Shown: one piece after another, positions 1 to 9,620 of the stretch | Layout: every line of letters starts with the position of its first letter | How positions within the stretch are numbered: the stretch's first letter is position 1 | Origin: Diplonema japonicum | Taxonomy: Eukaryota > Euglenozoa > Diplonemea > Diplonemida > Diplonemidae | Length of the DNA: 64,000 bases | Direction: 5' to 3' | NCBI GenBank assembly: GCA_964019335.1 | Contig: OZ025663.1 | Span: 124,001-188,000 of the forward strand | Translations under genes and position numbers: made by a program | The notes under the pieces: generated by a model | Databases searched by the model: none | What the model was told of the DNA's origin: nothing | The model's input: the letters and a program-made list of their open reading frames with translations, nothing else

Positions 1-1259
1 AGCTGGAAGACGCAATGCTTCTCATTGAAGCGGCAGAGAGCAGCAACCTGCAGTTAAAGGAACGACTTTATAGACAAAATAAGAACACAGAGCTTGTGCC
101 TTACGATGGGAGTGTTGTCGGTGCTGTAAGCGTTCCACATCTGTCCATAGCTGTGCAGACAGAGGAGGTAGAGAAACGAAGGAGCGGCAGTGCAAGCAGC
201 GTGTCATCTGTGCAGCAAGAACAACGCCGTGCTACTATCGACCTGCAAGCGTTGCAGATGCATGACCCTACAAGGTTCCTATTCCAACTAAAGCAGCAGT
301 CGCGGTATCTTTTTGACAAGATGAAGACGTACCTGGACTCGGTGGTGTCGGATGTCCCTCCAGTGCCGAAGTCCTTGACCCCTGCACCCCTCAGCAGGCC
401 GTCTTCGTGTGCTCGGACACCGACGTTCTTGAACCTGCCTTCTCCCGAAGACGGAGTGTCATACACGGAAAGGGGTGGTGTGAAGCTGTCTGAGAACTTG
501 ATGAGAGCTCTGCAGCCGTACGAGAAGGAGTTCCAGGCATCGCGACCCGTGGAGTGCGCCAAAATGGCTGCGCAATGGAAGCAGCAGTGCATTGCTCAGG
601 CAAAACGGGAGAAGGATGAACGCCGGTCAGTTTGCAGCAGACCCCCGTCGGCCCACCCGTTTTCACGACCAGGGTCGGCGATGCGTGTCTTAGAACCGCT
701 TGTGCCAAGCGTGGTGCAGCTGCCGCTGCCTGGTGCTGACGAACCTGCCGACATCTTTAAATACGTGATTGACTACTTGCTACAACAGGCAGCCAAGCTG
801 GCGGAGAACCAGATGACCTTACAAGTGACCAACGGCTTCAATGGTGTGTCGCTGGACAGCTTGCAGCACGTCACAAGCATGCCGTACGAGAAGGTCGAGG
901 CTCTGTCCGACTTGCATGTTAAGAACCTCACACCAAGGCTGTCGCCAAGGCCGGAGAAGGCCCCTTTGGTGCCACTACCCCTGAAGCGCATCAAAGAAGT
1001 ACCAGTTGTGCGGAAAACATCACCACCATGCTCTCTGGAAGAGATGATTATGGACAATGCTGGGTTCAGACCTTCCAACCTGGAACTGTCGGTGGCGAGA
1101 GGCGTACGGCACCACACAACAGAGAAGGATGACGCGCAGCTAGGACCACTAGAACGGAGGAAACAGGAACAGAGGGTACTCACACACACAGCATCGGCAT
1201 CCTGCAAAAAGACAACCATCCCACGTAGATCTCCAATGCCTAGGTTACCACCTAGGTAG
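1..1259 (+). CDS. Unknown protein, C-terminal part (5' end outside window)
   Basis: The reading frame is open from the window edge (frame beginning at base 3) to the TAG at 1257-1259, so only the C-terminal ~419 residues are visible. The first ATG in frame is at 15, but the codons before it look equally coding, so the true start lies upstream. The protein begins with a short helical, Glu/Lys-rich stretch, followed by Ser- and Pro-rich low-complexity segments (around residues 55-75 and 110-215) and a possible helical region near residues 245-270 (DIFKYVIDYLLQQAAK). The C-terminus is basic and Pro-rich. I recognise no domain family. The sense strand is supported by continuous coding over 1.2 kb and by the + orientation of every neighbour. 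Function unknown. Confidence 0.7.
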   Translation, partial: LEDAMLLIEAAESSNLQLKERLYRQNKNTELVPYDGSVVGAVSVPHLSIAVQTEEVEKRRSGSASSVSSVQQEQRRATIDLQALQMHDPTRFLFQLKQQSRYLFDKMKTYLDSVVSDVPPVPKSLTPAPLSRPSSCARTPTFLNLPSPEDGVSYTERGGVKLSENLMRALQPYEKEFQASRPVECAKMAAQWKQQCIAQAKREKDERRSVCSRPPSAHPFSRPGSAMRVLEPLVPSVVQLPLPGADEPADIFKYVIDYLLQQAAKLAENQMTLQVTNGFNGVSLDSLQHVTSMPYEKVEALSDLHVKNLTPRLSPRPEKAPLVPLPLKRIKEVPVVRKTSPPCSLEEMIMDNAGFRPSNLELSVARGVRHHTTEKDDAQLGPLERRKQEQRVLTHTASASCKKTTIPRRSPMPRLPPR

Positions 1260-1404
1260 CCCCCCGCTTTCATATCAAACACATCTGCAACATTCATTTG
1301 CATTACACTGACGACGCCATGGCCAATGTCTTCGGCTGGTGGCTGCCACCAGAAAGCTATTCAACTGTATATTTTAGCACATCATACATACACACAGGCA
1401 CACG

Positions 1405-2043
1405 ATGGCATCAGCATACTGGGGACTAATTGGGAGGAGTGGGTTAAATATCGTGACGGGAAATGAGGCGACAGGTGTGACGCAGGAAGAGTTGGACACA
1501 CACATTAGGCAAAAGCTGGTGGTGCCAAGGGGCAGTGTGGTGTCGATCAGGGGGATGAATGGGAATGCAGTTGAAGGGGACATCGAGCCGAATAGCCATG
1601 TGATGGTGCAGGTGCTGTCGGAGGAGTTGAAGCACAGCATGGACGAGCTGATGGAAGTGGACAGGGTGTTCAAGAAGGAGAAGAGGGAAGTCCCTGAGGA
1701 GCTTCCTGTCGAGCAGGGGAAAGCTCCCATCCAGCTGCTGCAAAGACTTGTCAGCGAACAGACAGCTTCCCTCCCGCCTACCACGATGCCGCTCCCAGGC
1801 CATCTCGCTAAGCCCCCAGGTCTTTCAAAGGACGCGCCTTCCCCTTCCACCTCTGCGCCGCCCAACCTCTATTGTCCTCTCACTAAGGTTCTCCTCACCG
1901 ACGCCGTCCTTCTCGCCTGCTGTGGGAATACTATATCCCAATCGGGTGTCACCGCAGGCCTGCCTTGCCCCATGTGCCAGGGCCCCCCTCCGACCTGCGC
2001 TCCCGATGCACGGGTGCGGAGAATGGCCAAAAAGTACCAGTGA
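1405..2043 (+). CDS. RBBP6/Mpe1-like RING/U-box domain protein
   Basis: A 212-residue protein. The C-terminal ~55 residues resemble the RING/U-box of RBBP6/Mpe1: LYCPLTKVLLTDAVLLACCG, then CPMC about 15 residues later, then a basic helix (ARVRRMAKKYQ) as at the end of U-box folds. The second Cys of the first zinc pair is replaced (CPLT instead of CxxC), so this finger may be U-box-like or degenerate. The segment LVVPRGSVVSIRG (about residues 38-50) is similar to the end of the DWNN ubiquitin-like domain, which ends with a 'PKNSSVIVRR'-type strand. Family knowledge: RBBP6/Mpe1 belongs to the mRNA cleavage and polyadenylation machinery and binds ubiquitin-system partners. The protein is much shorter than usual RBBP6 and lacks an obvious CCHC knuckle. 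The family call is inference; a generic U-box protein is the alternative. Confidence 0.5.
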   Translation: MASAYWGLIGRSGLNIVTGNEATGVTQEELDTHIRQKLVVPRGSVVSIRGMNGNAVEGDIEPNSHVMVQVLSEELKHSMDELMEVDRVFKKEKREVPEELPVEQGKAPIQLLQRLVSEQTASLPPTTMPLPGHLAKPPGLSKDAPSPSTSAPPNLYCPLTKVLLTDAVLLACCGNTISQSGVTAGLPCPMCQGPPPTCAPDARVRRMAKKYQ

Positions 2044-2221
2044 AGCAGGGGGGTTTAGTGTTTTTCTTTTTCTTTTTCTTTTCCCCCTCTATTTTATTTA
2101 AAGCTGTGAACGAGGGAATGTGAGAATGAGTTGGGCGAAGGAAAAAAAAAGGAGGGAAAAAAAAAAGTGGTTTTTTTAATTAGTGATCCAACCTGCACAC
2201 ATCAACAACACCACAGGCGAT

Positions 2222-3167
2222 ATGTTTGGCGGGTTCGGAGCGTCTTCATCGTCATCGGGCGGGTTCGGCGGGTTCGGAGCGTCGAGCGGTGGTGGAGGGT
2301 TTGGGGGGTTTGGGGCACCCTCGGGGGCGGGTTTTGGAGCGGCTGCAGCTGGGTCAGGGGGTGCGTTTGGGGCAGGTATGGAAATGAGGGGGGCGGGCAA
2401 ACTAAACACACAGCAGCACCGGCAAATGCGCAACCACCACCAGGAGTACCGACAGGACCCCCGCAGTGGAACTGGACACTGGCGGACTTGAGGGGATGGG
2501 CGGAACATCAGAAAAAGACAGTAGGCCCGACAGCAGGGACAGAGCTGAAAATAATAGAAGACTTGTACGCCAGGCGCGTGGCACATGACAAGGCGGCAAA
2601 GGAGATGACAGCGAAATTTTACGGAAGCAACGGGAGCGAACTGCCGGTGTTGGAAAGACTGCGGACAATGGCGAGCGACGTGAAGAGTTTGAGAGAAGGA
2701 CCGGAATCGGCGATGTTCTTCTTACGGCACGCAGAGCAGCTGCGGACTGACACAACAGGCGTCGACGGGGAGGGCGGCATACAAAGCGAGATCCGAAACC
2801 TCCGGTTGATCGCGGACTCTTGCGATGCGCGGTCCCGCTCGGACCCCTCATCAACAGCCGCACGTGAGGTTCAACAGCAACAAGACTTCGTTGTGAAGTG
2901 CAGCGCGCAAATGCTTGAACGCATTGACGAGGCAGGCATCCAGCTCAGAAGCCTTCAAAGAGAGATGCGCTCCTCCCAGAACGGCGCCTCCATCTCTTCT
3001 CAACAACTCGCCGAACTCATCGAACGGCATTACAAACTTTACACATGGCTGAACGGGAGGGTCCGCGAGACCGACAGCCGGGTAGACCCCTTGAGGGAGA
3101 ACTACAAACACATGAAGGGCCTCCCTGGGAACTTCTTCGAGACGCTTCAGGTATTATACTAAGGAGG

Positions 3168-3207
<40 letters not shown>

Positions 3208-3753
3208 AGTCCCGCCGTGAACAGCGCAGCAATGAACTGTCTAACAGATATGAACACATACGGTGCAAGGCCGCAGATATGGATTTTGCACAAAGCGCAT
3301 CCAGCGGTGGGTTCGGAGCTTCTGGAAGTGCGTTCGGTGGGTTTGGTGCTTCCTCCTCTTCCTCCTCTTCCGGTGGCTTTGGTGGCTTTGGTGGATTCGG
3401 TGCCTCTTCTTCCTCGGCCGGTGGCTTTGGTGGCCTCGGTGGTGGATTCGGTGCTTCTTCTTCTTCTACTGGCGGGTTTGGCGGGTTTGGTGCCTCTTCT
3501 TCTTCTACTGGCGGGTTTGGTGGGTTTGGTGCCTCTTCTTCTTCTACTGGCGGCTTCGGCGGGTTCGGTGCCTCTTCTTCTTCAGCAGGTGGATTTGGTG
3601 GCTTTGGAGCTGCTGCTGGTGGTGGTGGTGGTGGTTTCGGTGCTTCAGCAGGCGGTTTCGGTATGGGGAAGAAGAAGAAAAAAAAAATTGTTTTATTTAG
3701 GTGCAACCTCCAGCAGTCCTTCAAACAAAAAGCGAACAGGTAAAAAGAGGTAG
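2222..3753 (+). CDS. FG nucleoporin, Nup58-like
   Basis: Four exons by inspection: 2222-2375, 2414-3150, 3210-3660, 3701-3753, giving 464 residues. Phases match at all three junctions, and the introns (38, 59 and 40 nt) are GT...AG. The N-terminus is a GFG/FG-repeat block (GGFGGFGAS units), the middle ~245 residues are helical (starting near WNWTLADLRGW), and the C-terminus is a second FG block with Ser runs, ending in a basic tail (SNKKRTGKKR). FG-helical-FG order is that of Nup58/45 in the central channel of the nuclear pore, where it pairs with Nup54 and Nup62; the FG repeats bind transport receptors. Nup54 or another channel nucleoporin is possible because the helical part is divergent. 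Intron 2 carries a TACTAA branch-point-like motif near its 5' end followed by a long A-run to the acceptor CAG. Confidence 0.72.
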
Positions 3754-4394
3754 ATATGAAGGGATTTTAATCGGCTCGGAATAGGCCGGTATTTTTTTTT
3801 TTTTTTTTCCCTCGATGGTGGTGGAGAGGAGGGGAGAGAAAAAAAAAAAAGGGAGAGGGAAGAAAATAGGACACTCTTTTTTTTTTTTGTTTAGATTTTT
3901 TTTGTTGGGGTTTGTTACCCCCTCCCCGTCATAGTGAATTATCTTTTCTTTTTTTTTTTTTTAACGCCCCATATCTCTAAGCCTGTCTGAAAATATTTAA
4001 AGAATTCGGCGTTTTAATCATGCAAGAACTAACCCTTCCGAGGGGGCTTGTAAGTATCTTTATTATGACGATTTCAAGAGAGGGCTCTTTCCAACATTCT
4101 ACTCCAGAAAAATGCACAAAAAAAAGTCAATTGTAACATGTTTTTGAGATATGAGGTGCTTAAATGGTTCACATCCTCCCCTCCCTGTCAACTCCTCTCT
4201 TTTCCCCCCTCTTCCCTTTCTCCTTTTTCGTCGTTTTCTTTTTTTTTTTAATCAGACAGGAAAGGAGCGGGGGGGAAAAAAAAAGAGAGGGGGAACAAAA
4301 AAAAAAAGAAACCATTGGAATAGTGTGTGTGGTATGTATTCCATACCCCCCCTTTTTTTCTCTCTTTATTTTTTGTCCTCTGAGCGAAAACTTC

Positions 4395-4433
<39 letters not shown>

Positions 4434-4462
4434 AAAGACGTGGGAAAAAAAAAGAAAAAAAA
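3754..4462. other. Intergenic, homopolymer-rich
   Basis: About 700 bases between the nucleoporin and PRPP synthetase. Mostly A- and T-runs of 8-35 bases. A mixed-composition patch at about 3960-4150 shows no open frame and no RNA family I recognise. No gene seen. Confidence 0.6.
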
Positions 4463-5733
4463 ATGTCAAATCAAGAAGCGGTTGGAACGGTATATAAAAA
4501 AAAAAAAGAAATTAAAACAAAAACAAACAAACAAACAAAAAAAGGTGAGGTCCTCGGGGCTGAAGGTGATTTCGGGAAACTCAAACCCAGAATTCGCAGC
4601 GCTGGTTGCTGAGCACCTTGGGACAACAGTGACGAAAGCGACGGTGGGGAAATTCGCGAATGGGGAAATCAATATATCGATCGATGACCCTGTCAGGGGT
4701 GATGATGTGTTTGTGGTCCACCCCACGTGTTCCAACCAAGCCACTGGGCTGAACGTGAACGAGGCGGTGATGGAACTGCTGCTCCTCATTCACACCATCA
4801 AGCTGTCCTCCGCAAAGAGAATATCTGCAGTCATCCCTCATTTCGCCTACGCAAGACAGGACCGCAAGGTAACAGTACAAACTAAATTTTTTAGAACTTT
4901 AAACACAGAGTGAAGCCCGTGTCCCCATCTCCGCCTCTGCCGTCGCCCAGCTTCTCGTAAATGTCGGTGTGGACCGCATCGTTACTGTAGACCTTCACTG
5001 CGGGCAAATACAAGGATTCTTCAAGAACACCCCTGTCAACAACCTTATGGCGAGTAGGGAGTTTGCTCACTACTTGCAGAGCAAAGAGATTAAACCTGAG
5101 GTGTTTTTTTTTTTTTTTTTTTTTTCTTTTCTTTTTTTTCTTTTAGTAAAATAAAATAGATGCTCGCCATCGTTGCACCCGATGCAGGTGCCGTGGACAG
5201 GGCCAGGCGTTTGGCCGATAAACTGAACGCGGAGAAGGTGGTTACAATTTTAAAGAGGCGAGTGCAAGCAGGGAAGGTTGACAGTATGCACATTGCGGGT
5301 GATGTGTCTGGCATGGTGGCCGTCATTGTGGACGACATGACCGACACCAGTGGTACTTTGGTGAAGGCGGCTGAGGTGCTGAAGCAGAACGGTGCAAGCA
5401 AGGTAAAAAAAAAAAAAAAAAAAAGAGGGGAGGGGGAAAAAAAAAAAAATACAGGTCTTTGCTATGATCACTCACGGTGTGCTGACCGACCCTGCTTGTT
5501 CGAGAATTGAGGCAAGTGATGCTCTTACAGAAGTTGTGGTCACTGACACCATGCCACAGGCACACAATTTGAGCAGGTGTAGCAAGTTGGTTGTCCTGTC
5601 GGTCGCGCCCCTTATCGCAGAGGCTATGAGGCGGATTCACACGGAGCAGTCTATGGACAACCTTTACTCTACCTCATTCCTCCCCGCAAAACGTGGGGTG
5701 GTCCAGACCGAGCCTGAGGAACAAAAAGAGTAG
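4463..5733 (+). CDS. PRPS: Ribose-phosphate pyrophosphokinase (PRPP synthetase)
   Basis: Transfers pyrophosphate from ATP to ribose 5-phosphate to make PRPP for nucleotide, His and Trp synthesis; cytosolic. Five exons: 4463-4489, 4545-4868, 4909-5100, 5160-5402, 5455-5733, giving 354 residues (family usually ~320). Introns are 55, 40, 59 and 52 nt and all phase 0. Motifs in order: [13 protein letters not shown] near the N-terminus; the catalytic segment FAYARQDRK, which after splicing continues into SEARVPISA; the ribose-binding [18 protein letters not shown]; the PRPP-binding loop [10 protein letters not shown]; and AMITHGVL. The first exon encodes only 9 residues, preceded by an A-run. Splicing is required: none of the unspliced frames covers the enzyme, and each exon lands on conserved family sequence. 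One short extension at the C-terminus ([16 protein letters not shown]) is specific to this protein. Confidence 0.93.
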
Positions 5734-5941
5734 GGGAAAAAAAAAAGATGAAGAAGAAGAAAAGAAAAAAAAAATCATGTTCCCAATTTCCTTTTTTTTG
5801 TTTTCCCCCTTTCCCCCCCCCCTTTTTTTTTCCCGTCCCCTTTTCTCCCTCCCCTATCTATCAATTCGGGAATGTGGGAATGAATACCGAGAGTTGGGTG
5901 TAAGACTAGACAGTGCTCCCCTTTTTAACAGTTGGGGAGTT

Positions 5942-5979
<38 letters not shown>

Positions 5980-6733
5980 TTTGTGTGTTTGGAAAGATAG
6001 GTTTAAAGAAAGAAAAAAAAAACAAAAAAAAAAAAAACGGTGTTTCACTATAGACATAGAAATTCTTTTTTCGAAAAAAAAAAAAAAAAAAATGCGATTA
6101 CCAGATGAAATATAGCATCCTCAAGGGGGAGGAAGAGAGGGGGGAGAGGAGAAACATGACAAAAAAAAAAAGAAAGGTTGGAAGAAGGAGAATAGAAAAG
6201 GAATGATAAGTAAAGGGAGGGAAGAGAGGGTGGGGGGAATGGGGGGAAAGCAAAAAAAAAAAAAAAAGAGGAAAAAAAGAAGGGGAAAAGACTGCCAATA
6301 TTCTCTTGTGTGTCCTCAGTTCTTTTTTTTTTTCCTCTATTTTTTTTTTCTTTTTTAGAAACCCCTTCCTCATCTCTGTTCTATTACATGCTTGCATTAG
6401 CCCTCCCCTCCCCCCCCCCCCCCCCCCTTTCACTTCAAGTGGAGAATTTAATTGTCTTTTTTTTTAGAGAGACGCATTACTTCCCCCCCCTCCCTTTCCC
6501 CCCCTCCCCTTCTCAAAAAATCATTTGGGTTTCCCCCAGTTTTCCCCCCCCTGTCACTTTCCTTCTTTCTTTCTCCCTTCCCCCCTTTTTTTATCTCCAC
6601 TTTTTTGTATTATGAATCGCTTCAAATGGAGGGGGGGTGGGGAGGGGGGGGAAGAAGGAAAAATACCCAAGGTGATTGTGCACGCGCACACTGGGCACTT
6701 TCTTCTTTTTTTTTTATAAAAATATTTTGCCTC

Positions 6734-6804
<71 letters not shown>

Positions 6805-6944
6805 ACGCTATCAACGGTTCTGGTTTTCTTTTCTCTTTTTTTCTCTTCATAGCACCGACACAAAAAATAAAAAAAAAAAATAAATAAAATGCAATCACAG
6901 AACTGGAGGAAGGGGGTGTGAGGGGGGGGGGGGGAAATATAAAA
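5734..6944. other. Intergenic, homopolymer-rich, with one hairpin
   Basis: About 1.2 kb of A-, T-, C- and G-runs. It includes an uninterrupted A-run at 6737-6796 (about 60 nt) and a T-run at 5945-5978. A 6-bp hairpin (5916-5921 with 5934-5939) sits just before that T-run. No protein frame here looks real: the open frames translate into Lys, Phe or Pro runs. Confidence 0.6.
6737..6796. repeat. 60-nt poly(A) run
   Basis: Uninterrupted A-run, the longest homopolymer in the window. Its exact length may be unreliable because sequencing and assembly of such runs are error-prone. Confidence 0.9.
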
Positions 6945-7000
6945 ATGGCATTTGTTGGCCTTACATACACGGGACCACAAAATTTTTTCCAGGTTTGTTC

Positions 7001-7037
<37 letters not shown>

Positions 7038-7462
7038 AGTACCATGACACCGAGCCCAATGAGTTCAACGAAGAAGTGAAGAGAGTCGTGCCGGTTGATG
7101 AACTTCCCGAAGAAATGAAAAAAGTGAAATGGGCACAAAAGGAAGTCAACTTAGCAGACCTGTATCCTGAAAACACCGCGCTGAGGCAGCTAAAGAAGGA
7201 AAGCCAAGCTAAAACAAGGAAAACTGCAACAGAATTCAGTTCTGTTGAGGCCTTCAAGGAATCCTTGGTGAAGCACTCTAGGGGTGCTGCAGACCCTCAG
7301 GCTAAATGGTATACCCCACTGACTTCTTCACACGAATACGGGTGGACGAAGGACATCCCTGGCGGGGGCAATGTAGGAAGCCCACAGGAGAAGAAATTTT
7401 CAAAAACCTCTTCAGAAGAAGCGAAATACTCTGAAGCGATGCTGAAACAAGGCATGATATAA
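6945..7462 (+). CDS. CFAP144: CFAP144 (FAM183)-like axonemal protein
   Basis: Two exons, 6945-6992 and 7040-7462, separated by a 47-nt intron (GT at 6993, AG at 7038-7039) that is mostly A; spliced length 156 residues. The second exon alone gives the coding body, but only splicing supplies an ATG with in-frame residues (MAFVGLTYTGPQNFFQ). The hallmark is the block FKESLVKHSRGAADPQAKWY followed by PLTSSHEYGW, which corresponds to the FAM183/CFAP144 block with an 'HHAAQGPRKKY' run followed by a QE-I-GW motif. The QYH near residue 16 also matches the family. CFAP144 proteins are small microtubule inner proteins of motile cilia, in keeping with the dynein and CFAP70 genes in this window. The family assignment rests on short motifs recalled from known members, so it is good but not certain. 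Confidence 0.7.
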
Positions 7463-7969
7463 GTGCCGGGAGAGCGTTCTGTTTATATTTTGTTATTTAA
7501 ATCTTTTTATTATTATTATTATTATTATTTTTTTTTTATTCGATAACCATCAAACATGTATACACAGGGAGCGCCACTCTTTACTTCTCCCCCTCCCTCC
7601 CTCCTACTCTTGTTTCTTCCTCTTTCCTTTTTTTTCCCCTCTTTTTTTTTCCCTTCTTTTTTTTTTTCAACCCTCCTACGCAAAGGGGAATAAATATATT
7701 AAAAAAAAAAGAAAAAAAAAGAGGAAGGGGAGGAGAAAAAAAAAAAGTGAATTAAAAAAAAAAAAAAAAAAACAAGAAGAGGGGGAAAAAAATGGATTTT
7801 TAAGTCTTTTGGAAAAGAAAAAAAAAAACAAAAAAACAACTAAACGCCTAGTTTTAAGAAAAACTTTACGTTGTCTTAAACCCTGTTAACCCCCCTCTCC
7901 CTCTCCCTGTTCAAAAAAAAATAAAAAATAAAAAAAAAGAGAAAAAAAAAATCAAGTGAAAATAGCGAA
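7463..7969. other. Intergenic, homopolymer-rich
   Basis: About 500 bases including a (TTA)n microsatellite near 7508-7530 and long A-, T- and C/T-runs. No gene seen. Confidence 0.6.
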
Positions 7970-8468
7970 ATGGCCACGAATAGTGCCGACTTACAGTCGG
8001 CTGTTGCAAATTTGCAGAAACGGTTCCCGGAGATAGGGAAAAATATTTTGAAGCTGGTTGTCGCAAGCAGCAAAGACGAACAAGTTGCGGTTTATAGGCT
8101 GTTGTGTAGGGAACAGATGGGGAAAGACCCTGGTTCGTGCATCCCTACTGAAGAGTCCCCTCCGCCTCCAATCTCTGCCACTTCTTCCCCACACTCATCA
8201 GTCAGAGAAACATCCCCGCATAGTGGTTACAAAACACAAGGAGGTGCTAAAAGTCCCGAACACCAGGACACGGTCAAAGCACTGCAATGCCCTGCCTGTT
8301 CGACGCAGCTATCTGTATGGGGGAAGGGTAAAAAAAAAAAAAAATAAAAAAAAAATAAAAAAACAGACCCCCACGCAGTACCCAGTCAACCTTATCTGCC
8401 CAGCCTGCTCCATCACCTTTAGACAGTCAACTCCTCCACGAGGTCGCGCTCCAGCTTCCCATCCGTAT

Positions 8469-8515
<47 letters not shown>

Positions 8516-8550
8516 GCGTCCTGCCACATACCGCAGGTACCCTTAAATGT

Positions 8551-8608
<58 letters not shown>

Positions 8609-8913
8609 TTTGTTTTAAATACACACACAGCCGCCATGACGACAACCCTCGTGCGTCTTGGCCCGCATGCGACCACTGCGGAATGCAGTTCCTATACTTA
8701 CCCGAAAGGCAACGCCACGTCGACCTTATGCACAGCGCAGAGACAGAAGACATACGGGTAAGAAAACAAAAAAAACAAAAAACAACCCCCCCCCCCCCAC
8801 AGAACCTCCAAGAAGCGCTAAAACGTCCTCTCAAAAGCCCAAGCGACAAGGAGAGAATAGTTGCAAAGTGGACGAGATATCTGGTATTTTTTTTTTTTTA
8901 TTATTTTATTTAA
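7970..8913 (+). CDS. Zinc-finger protein (two CPxC motifs and one C2H2 finger), 3' end uncertain
   Basis: Exons by inspection: 7970-8314, 8367-8464, 8631-8757, 8803-8883 or on to the TAA at 8911-8913; about 226 residues. The start is an ATG after an A-rich leader. After a helical N-terminus and a Ser/Pro-rich linker come LQCPACSTQLS, then, joined by splicing, NLICPACSITF, then a C2H2 finger (CDHCGMQFLYLPERQRHVDL followed by MH; C-x2-C-x12-H-x4-H). Phases match at every junction (0, 2, 0). The intron 8465-8630 is 166 nt, about three times the local norm, and contains a copy of the dispersed 40-nt repeat; a 21-nt in-frame mini-exon at 8516-8536 is a possible alternative. The last exon runs either into TAA at 8911 or into another intron starting at the GT at 8884, right beside the inverted-repeat element at 8917. 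Target and function are unknown. Confidence 0.6.
8514..8553 (+). repeat. Dispersed 40-nt hairpin repeat, copy 1 (intronic)
   Basis: Begins AGGCGTCCTGCCACATACCG and ends CCCTTAAATGTCTC, followed by a T-run of about 53 nt. Identical over 40 nt to 29737-29776 and matching 44874-44899 in its first ~25 nt. Contains the perfect 5-bp stem CCTGC/GCAGG around an 8-nt loop. Here it lies inside an intron of the zinc-finger gene. Confidence 0.9.
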
Positions 8914-8916
8914 TTC

Positions 8917-9396
8917 GAGCCGGGTTTTCAAGGGTGGGAGTGAAAATAATATTTCACTTTATATCACGCTCAACATTATATTCACTCTCAGCTTATAGAG
9001 AAATAAGGCCCAGGAGTGATATAATGTTACATTATGTCACTCCTGCACCTATTTTAAGCCAAACTCCCTAGAAACACAGAAAACTATGGGAAGAAAGCCT
9101 AAGGCGGGGAGGATTACACGTCTCGGGGGTGCTAGTCAGTCTGCTCAACCCATCCCAGAATCAAGATTCTGCAGTGGGCCCCCGCATCCACCATACATGC
9201 TCAGATGGTTCCAGCGGTAGCGATGCACAGGATAAGCCTCGACATCAACATTAATGTTAAGACTAACGAGGACTGGTAACTTGAAATCCCCTTGTAGCTT
9301 GTAGTACCCAACCTTTTTTTGCTGCCTCTCAGTTTTGATTTCTTCTGGTAACCTGTGCCCTGCGCCTGTAACCTCCCACCCTTTCAAACCCGGCTC
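8917..9396. mobile_element. 480-bp element with 24-bp terminal inverted repeats (MITE-like)
   Basis: The left end (8917-8940) reads GAGCCGGGTTTTCAAGGGTG then GGAG; the right end (9373-9396) is its reverse complement with two mismatches. The interior is of mixed composition, unlike the homopolymer-rich surroundings, and has secondary palindromes at 8938-8987, 9012-9044 and 9156-9171. Flanks are AT-rich (TTATTTAAT near the left end, TTATTAAAT at the right end), which could be an imperfect target duplication. An ATG-less open frame runs on the minus strand from 9396 to 9145, but I cannot match it to a transposase. Interpretation as a non-autonomous DNA transposon is inference from the terminal repeats. 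Confidence 0.65.
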
Positions 9397-9413
9397 TTAT
9401 TAAATAAACAACA

Positions 9414-9565
9414 TATTAAATGAAAATAAGTGCATTATTTCACTTGTGGTGGCGGGTTTAACTCGAAATTATTACTACACTCGCTTCGCTCGTCAAGTAA
9501 GATCCTCTCTCGTTAAACCCCCTGCCACCACGCGTGAAATAATGCAATCTTATTTTCATTTAATA
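9414..9565. repeat. 152-bp fold-back inverted repeat
   Basis: Left arm 9414-9462 and right arm 9512-9565 are reverse complements over about 49 bp with a few small indels (arm ends TATTAAATGAAAATAAG and its complement; inner ends GGTTTAAC and GTTAAACC). The spacer is 49 nt. It ends 55 bp before the start codon of the nucleotidyltransferase gene and begins 18 bp after the 480-bp element. Confidence 0.85.
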
Positions 9566-9620
9566 AATAGTTATTTTTAAAAAACACATCGTAACACAGA
9601 ACGACCATGTCAAGACGCGG

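Noticed and set aside
2131-2413. Open frame extending the nucleoporin body upstream (frame of 2131-3162)
   Set aside because: It translates to Gly/Trp/Val-rich junk across an FG-coding exon in another frame; splicing 2375 to 2414 gives a correct FG-helical-FG protein.
9145-9396. Minus-strand open frame inside the 480-bp element
   Set aside because: No ATG start and no recognisable domain; kept only as a possible decayed remnant.
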